The notes beneath the pieces are model-generated. The model saw only the letters and a list, made by a program, of their open reading frames with translations, was not told where the DNA came from and searched no databases. Source: UBA8337 sp963932545 (GTDB lineage: Bacteria; Pseudomonadota; Alphaproteobacteria; RS24). Taken from it: 64,000 nucleotides of DNA. Each line of letters begins with the position of its first letter. The first letter of the stretch is position 1. The stretch is from positions 186,001-250,000 of the forward strand of contig CAWVRH010000001.1 of the NCBI GenBank assembly GCA_963932545.1. Reading direction: 5' to 3'. Positions 62,308 to 64,000 of this stretch are shown piece after piece. The position numbers and the translations under genes were made by a program.

Positions 62308-63400
62308 CTGGAAACTTAGCCCCAAGCTCCGCCAAAGCATCGCAACCCGTTTTCTTTTCGCCCAGCGCGTTCAAGGTCATGCCGAGTTTTAACAGGCTGT
62401 CGGGGGCTTTTTTGCTTCTTGCATAGGTGGTGTAGCCGGCCAAAAAGGCCTCGGCGGCTTGCTTATATTGGCGGCGCACGTAAAACGTTTCACCCAACCA
62501 ATATTGCGAATTGCCAGCCAATTTATGGGTCGGATAAGCATCGACGAGGGAAGCAAAATCGGCTTCCGCGCCACCATAATTTCCAGCCTGTAAATCTTTC
62601 AGCGCCCGATTATATAACGCCTTGGGATTCTTCAATGGCGCGCGGGTTTGGCGGCCAAAGTTTTGCAATGCCGATAAATCGCCCTCTCCCACCAATGGCG
62701 CTGCTGAAGCTGAAGTGGCAGAAGAAACAGAAAGGGCCGCAGCCGCGTCTGGCAATCCCTCAATGGGGGCAGAGCGGCGCACAAAACCGATGACTTCCGG
62801 CTCACTGGATGTGGACGAAATGCCCGTATTGGCACGGCGAACGCCGCTTTCGAGCGCTTGAAAACGGAACTCATTATCCGCTTTGTTGCTTTCGTTGCGT
62901 CGCGTCAGAGCTTGCATTTGCAACAGCAAGGTATCCGTATGCGCTTGCAGGGCGCGCAAGCTCTCCGTCATATCGTTAAACCGCGTCCGCAGTTCGGCGC
63001 CATTTTGGTTCGGCGCGCCATCCGACGCAGCACGTGGTGCCAAATTATCGGACACCCCGCCTTGCGCCTCAAGGAACTCGATACGTTGGCGTAACTTCAT
63101 CACCTCGTTGGATTGTCCGCGCGCGCGAAGGTTGCTTTGCGCGTTCAACAATTGCTCTATTTGCATCAGCTTCAGCTCGAGCATTTCTAAACGCTCTCGA
63201 TCGGCGGCTTCCAACAGCCCATCGCGGGCAGAATTTTGTGGCGCTAATAAACCCGTCGGTGCCGAGCGCGCCGCTTGGGTTGTGGGCGAGGAAACATATT
63301 GCGCCTGCGCACTTTGAATGCCAGAGCCGAGACCAAAGCCAAGGAAGAGGCCAAACAAGCTAAAGGTTGAGACCCAAGATAATTTTGAAAACAATTGCAT
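62243..63400 (-). CDS. ybgF: Tol-Pal system protein YbgF/CpoB
   Basis: 385 aa. Signal peptide (about 1-33, cleavage after AQA), a coiled-coil region (about 65-180, ERLEMLELKLMQIEQLL and LRQRIEFLEAQ), an alanine/serine-rich linker and a C-terminal TPR domain (ALYNRALKDLQAGNYGGAEADFASLVDAYPTHKLAGNSQYWLGETFYVRRQYKQAAEAFL). Links outer-membrane constriction with peptidoglycan synthesis. Follows pal after a terminator. Confidence 0.92.
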   Translation of the reverse strand: MQLFSKLSWVSTFSLFGLFLGFGLGSGIQSAQAQYVSSPTTQAARSAPTGLLAPQNSARDGLLEAADRERLEMLELKLMQIEQLLNAQSNLRARGQSNEVMKLRQRIEFLEAQGGVSDNLAPRAASDGAPNQNGAELRTRFNDMTESLRALQAHTDTLLLQMQALTRRNESNKADNEFRFQALESGVRRANTGISSTSSEPEVIGFVRRSAPIEGLPDAAAALSVSSATSASAAPLVGEGDLSALQNFGRQTRAPLKNPKALYNRALKDLQAGNYGGAEADFASLVDAYPTHKLAGNSQYWLGETFYVRRQYKQAAEAFLAGYTTYARSKKAPDSLLKLGMTLNALGEKKTGCDALAELGAKFPDASSSIRKRAQIERKRAGCGA

Positions 63401-63437
63401 AAGGGTGATATTGCCTCTAATCGCGTCAAAATTAGGG

Positions 63438-63483
63438 CAGGATACTGCCCCAAAGAAAAGTCAGGATACTGCCCCAAAGAAAA
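63438..63483. repeat. 22-base tandem direct repeat between pal and ybgF
   Basis: Two identical 22-base copies, 63438-63459 and 63462-63483, with two bases between (24-base period). Each contains CAGGATACTGCCCC followed by AAAGAAAA. The second partly overlaps the T-run of the pal terminator. It stands 40-80 bases upstream of ybgF and could carry promoter or operator sites. Confidence 0.7.
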
Positions 63484-63504
63484 AAGGGCACCCGAAGGCG
63501 CCCT
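63479..63504 (-). terminator. Terminator downstream of pal
   Basis: On the minus strand AGGGCGCC-TTCG-GGTGCCCT, an eight-pair stem (one G-T) with a UUCG-type tetraloop, followed by six T. It lies 24 bases after the pal stop, between pal and ybgF, so ybgF needs its own promoter or read-through. Confidence 0.85.
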
Positions 63505-63528
63505 AATCTCAATTCAAATACGCTGTCG

Positions 63529-64000
63529 TTAGCGAATGTTTGCAACGGCGCGGCGGTTTTTCGACCAGCAGCTTTCTTCCGAGCAAAGCGATACTGGGCG
63601 CTCTTTACCATAAGAAATGGTTTGCAAGCGGCCACCAGAAACGCCCTCACTGATGAGGAAGTCACGAACGGCATTGGCGCGACGGGCACCGAGTGCCAAG
63701 TTGTATTCGCGCGTACCACGCTCATCTGCATGACCTTCGATGGTCAGACGAACGGATGCGTTTTGGTTCAACCAAGCAGCTTGACTGCGCAAAGCAGCAC
63801 GCGAAGACCCGTCTAAGCTAGACTGGTCGGTCGCAAAGAATACACGGTCAGAAACATTGGCAACAAGATCCTGCACTTCCGCGTTTAGCGAGCTGGATGC
63901 GCCTGAGTTATTTGAACTATTTACACGGCCGTCTGTTGTCGAAGCACAGCCAGATATAACCAGGCCTAACAACGCCATGGATAGAATGATTTTTGATTTT
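63529..64000 (-). CDS. pal: Peptidoglycan-associated lipoprotein Pal, 5' end cut by window edge
   Basis: OmpA-family domain with FFATDQSSLD, LTIEGHADERGTREYNLALGARRANAV and the C-terminal SYGKERP. The lipobox VISGC (cysteine at about 63945) and the hydrophobic LALLGL stretch are visible; the frame is still open at base 64000 and the residues KSKIILS there fit a signal peptide, so the true start lies just outside rather than at the ATG at 63978. Anchors outer membrane to peptidoglycan in the Tol-Pal system. Confidence 0.95.
   Translation of the reverse strand, partial: KSKIILSMALLGLVISGCASTTDGRVNSSNNSGASSSLNAEVQDLVANVSDRVFFATDQSSLDGSSRAALRSQAAWLNQNASVRLTIEGHADERGTREYNLALGARRANAVRDFLISEGVSGGRLQTISYGKERPVSLCSEESCWSKNRRAVANIR

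Overview
The window looks like a stretch of an alphaproteobacterial chromosome of moderate GC content with very tight gene packing. The evidence for class is a CtrA-type response regulator (42621-43313), an EipA/DUF1134 envelope protein (44230-44814), an RpoH with its core-binding box (47235-48215), a spermidine route through carboxyspermidine enzymes (243-2628), and the conserved order pal-ybgF-tilS-ftsH-folP-glmM-thiD (55851-64000). The order within the class cannot be fixed from these genes.

Layout. 1-4575 (minus): polyamine operon speA, carboxy(nor)spermidine dehydrogenase, carboxy(nor)spermidine decarboxylase and a cut-off speB, which together can take arginine to agmatine, putrescine and spermidine. 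4675-5767: a GIY-YIG protein and a thioesterase-like protein. 5779-20173: a branched acyl-CoA or isoprenoid catabolic region. A seven-gene minus-strand operon runs atuA-atuC-atuE-atuF, a TIGR03084-like protein, bioB and an acyl-CoA dehydrogenase. Divergent from it are a second acyl-CoA dehydrogenase and a Baeyer-Villiger type monooxygenase, and a fused biotin carrier-carboxyltransferase protein follows. This resembles acyclic terpene utilization, with the biotin synthase gene placed inside the operon that makes biotin enzymes. 20500-23568: a TonB-dependent receptor broken by one in-frame stop directly after a tandem duplication of its TonB-box region. 23641-39335: carbonic anhydrase, small membrane proteins, MATE, MFS and GPH transporters, enoyl-CoA hydratase, purT, a styrene-oxide-isomerase-like membrane protein, a DEAD-box helicase, a secreted CehA/McbA-type metallohydrolase, and NorE/NorF-like proteins with no oxidase or NO reductase core beside them. 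39528-52310: core genes (tRNA-Met, rpoN, mnmA, ctrA, cysQ, eipA, rluD-like, rpoH, purA, serA, serC).

52311-55800 is the most unusual part. A 748-base gene-free stretch holds paired hairpins just upstream of serC, a palindromic element between 15-base direct repeats, and two terminator structures, one of them closing a four-hairpin candidate small RNA. Next to it is an AT-richer island with two convergent genes: a MutL/MORC-like GHKL ATPase that ends in a HEPN-like domain, and a cytosine-C5 DNA methyltransferase. Each is interrupted by exactly one in-frame stop while the reading frame stays open on both sides. This looks like a restriction or defence module that has been switched off, or two genes split by point changes or sequence errors. 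Both window edges cut genes (speB at the left, pal at the right).
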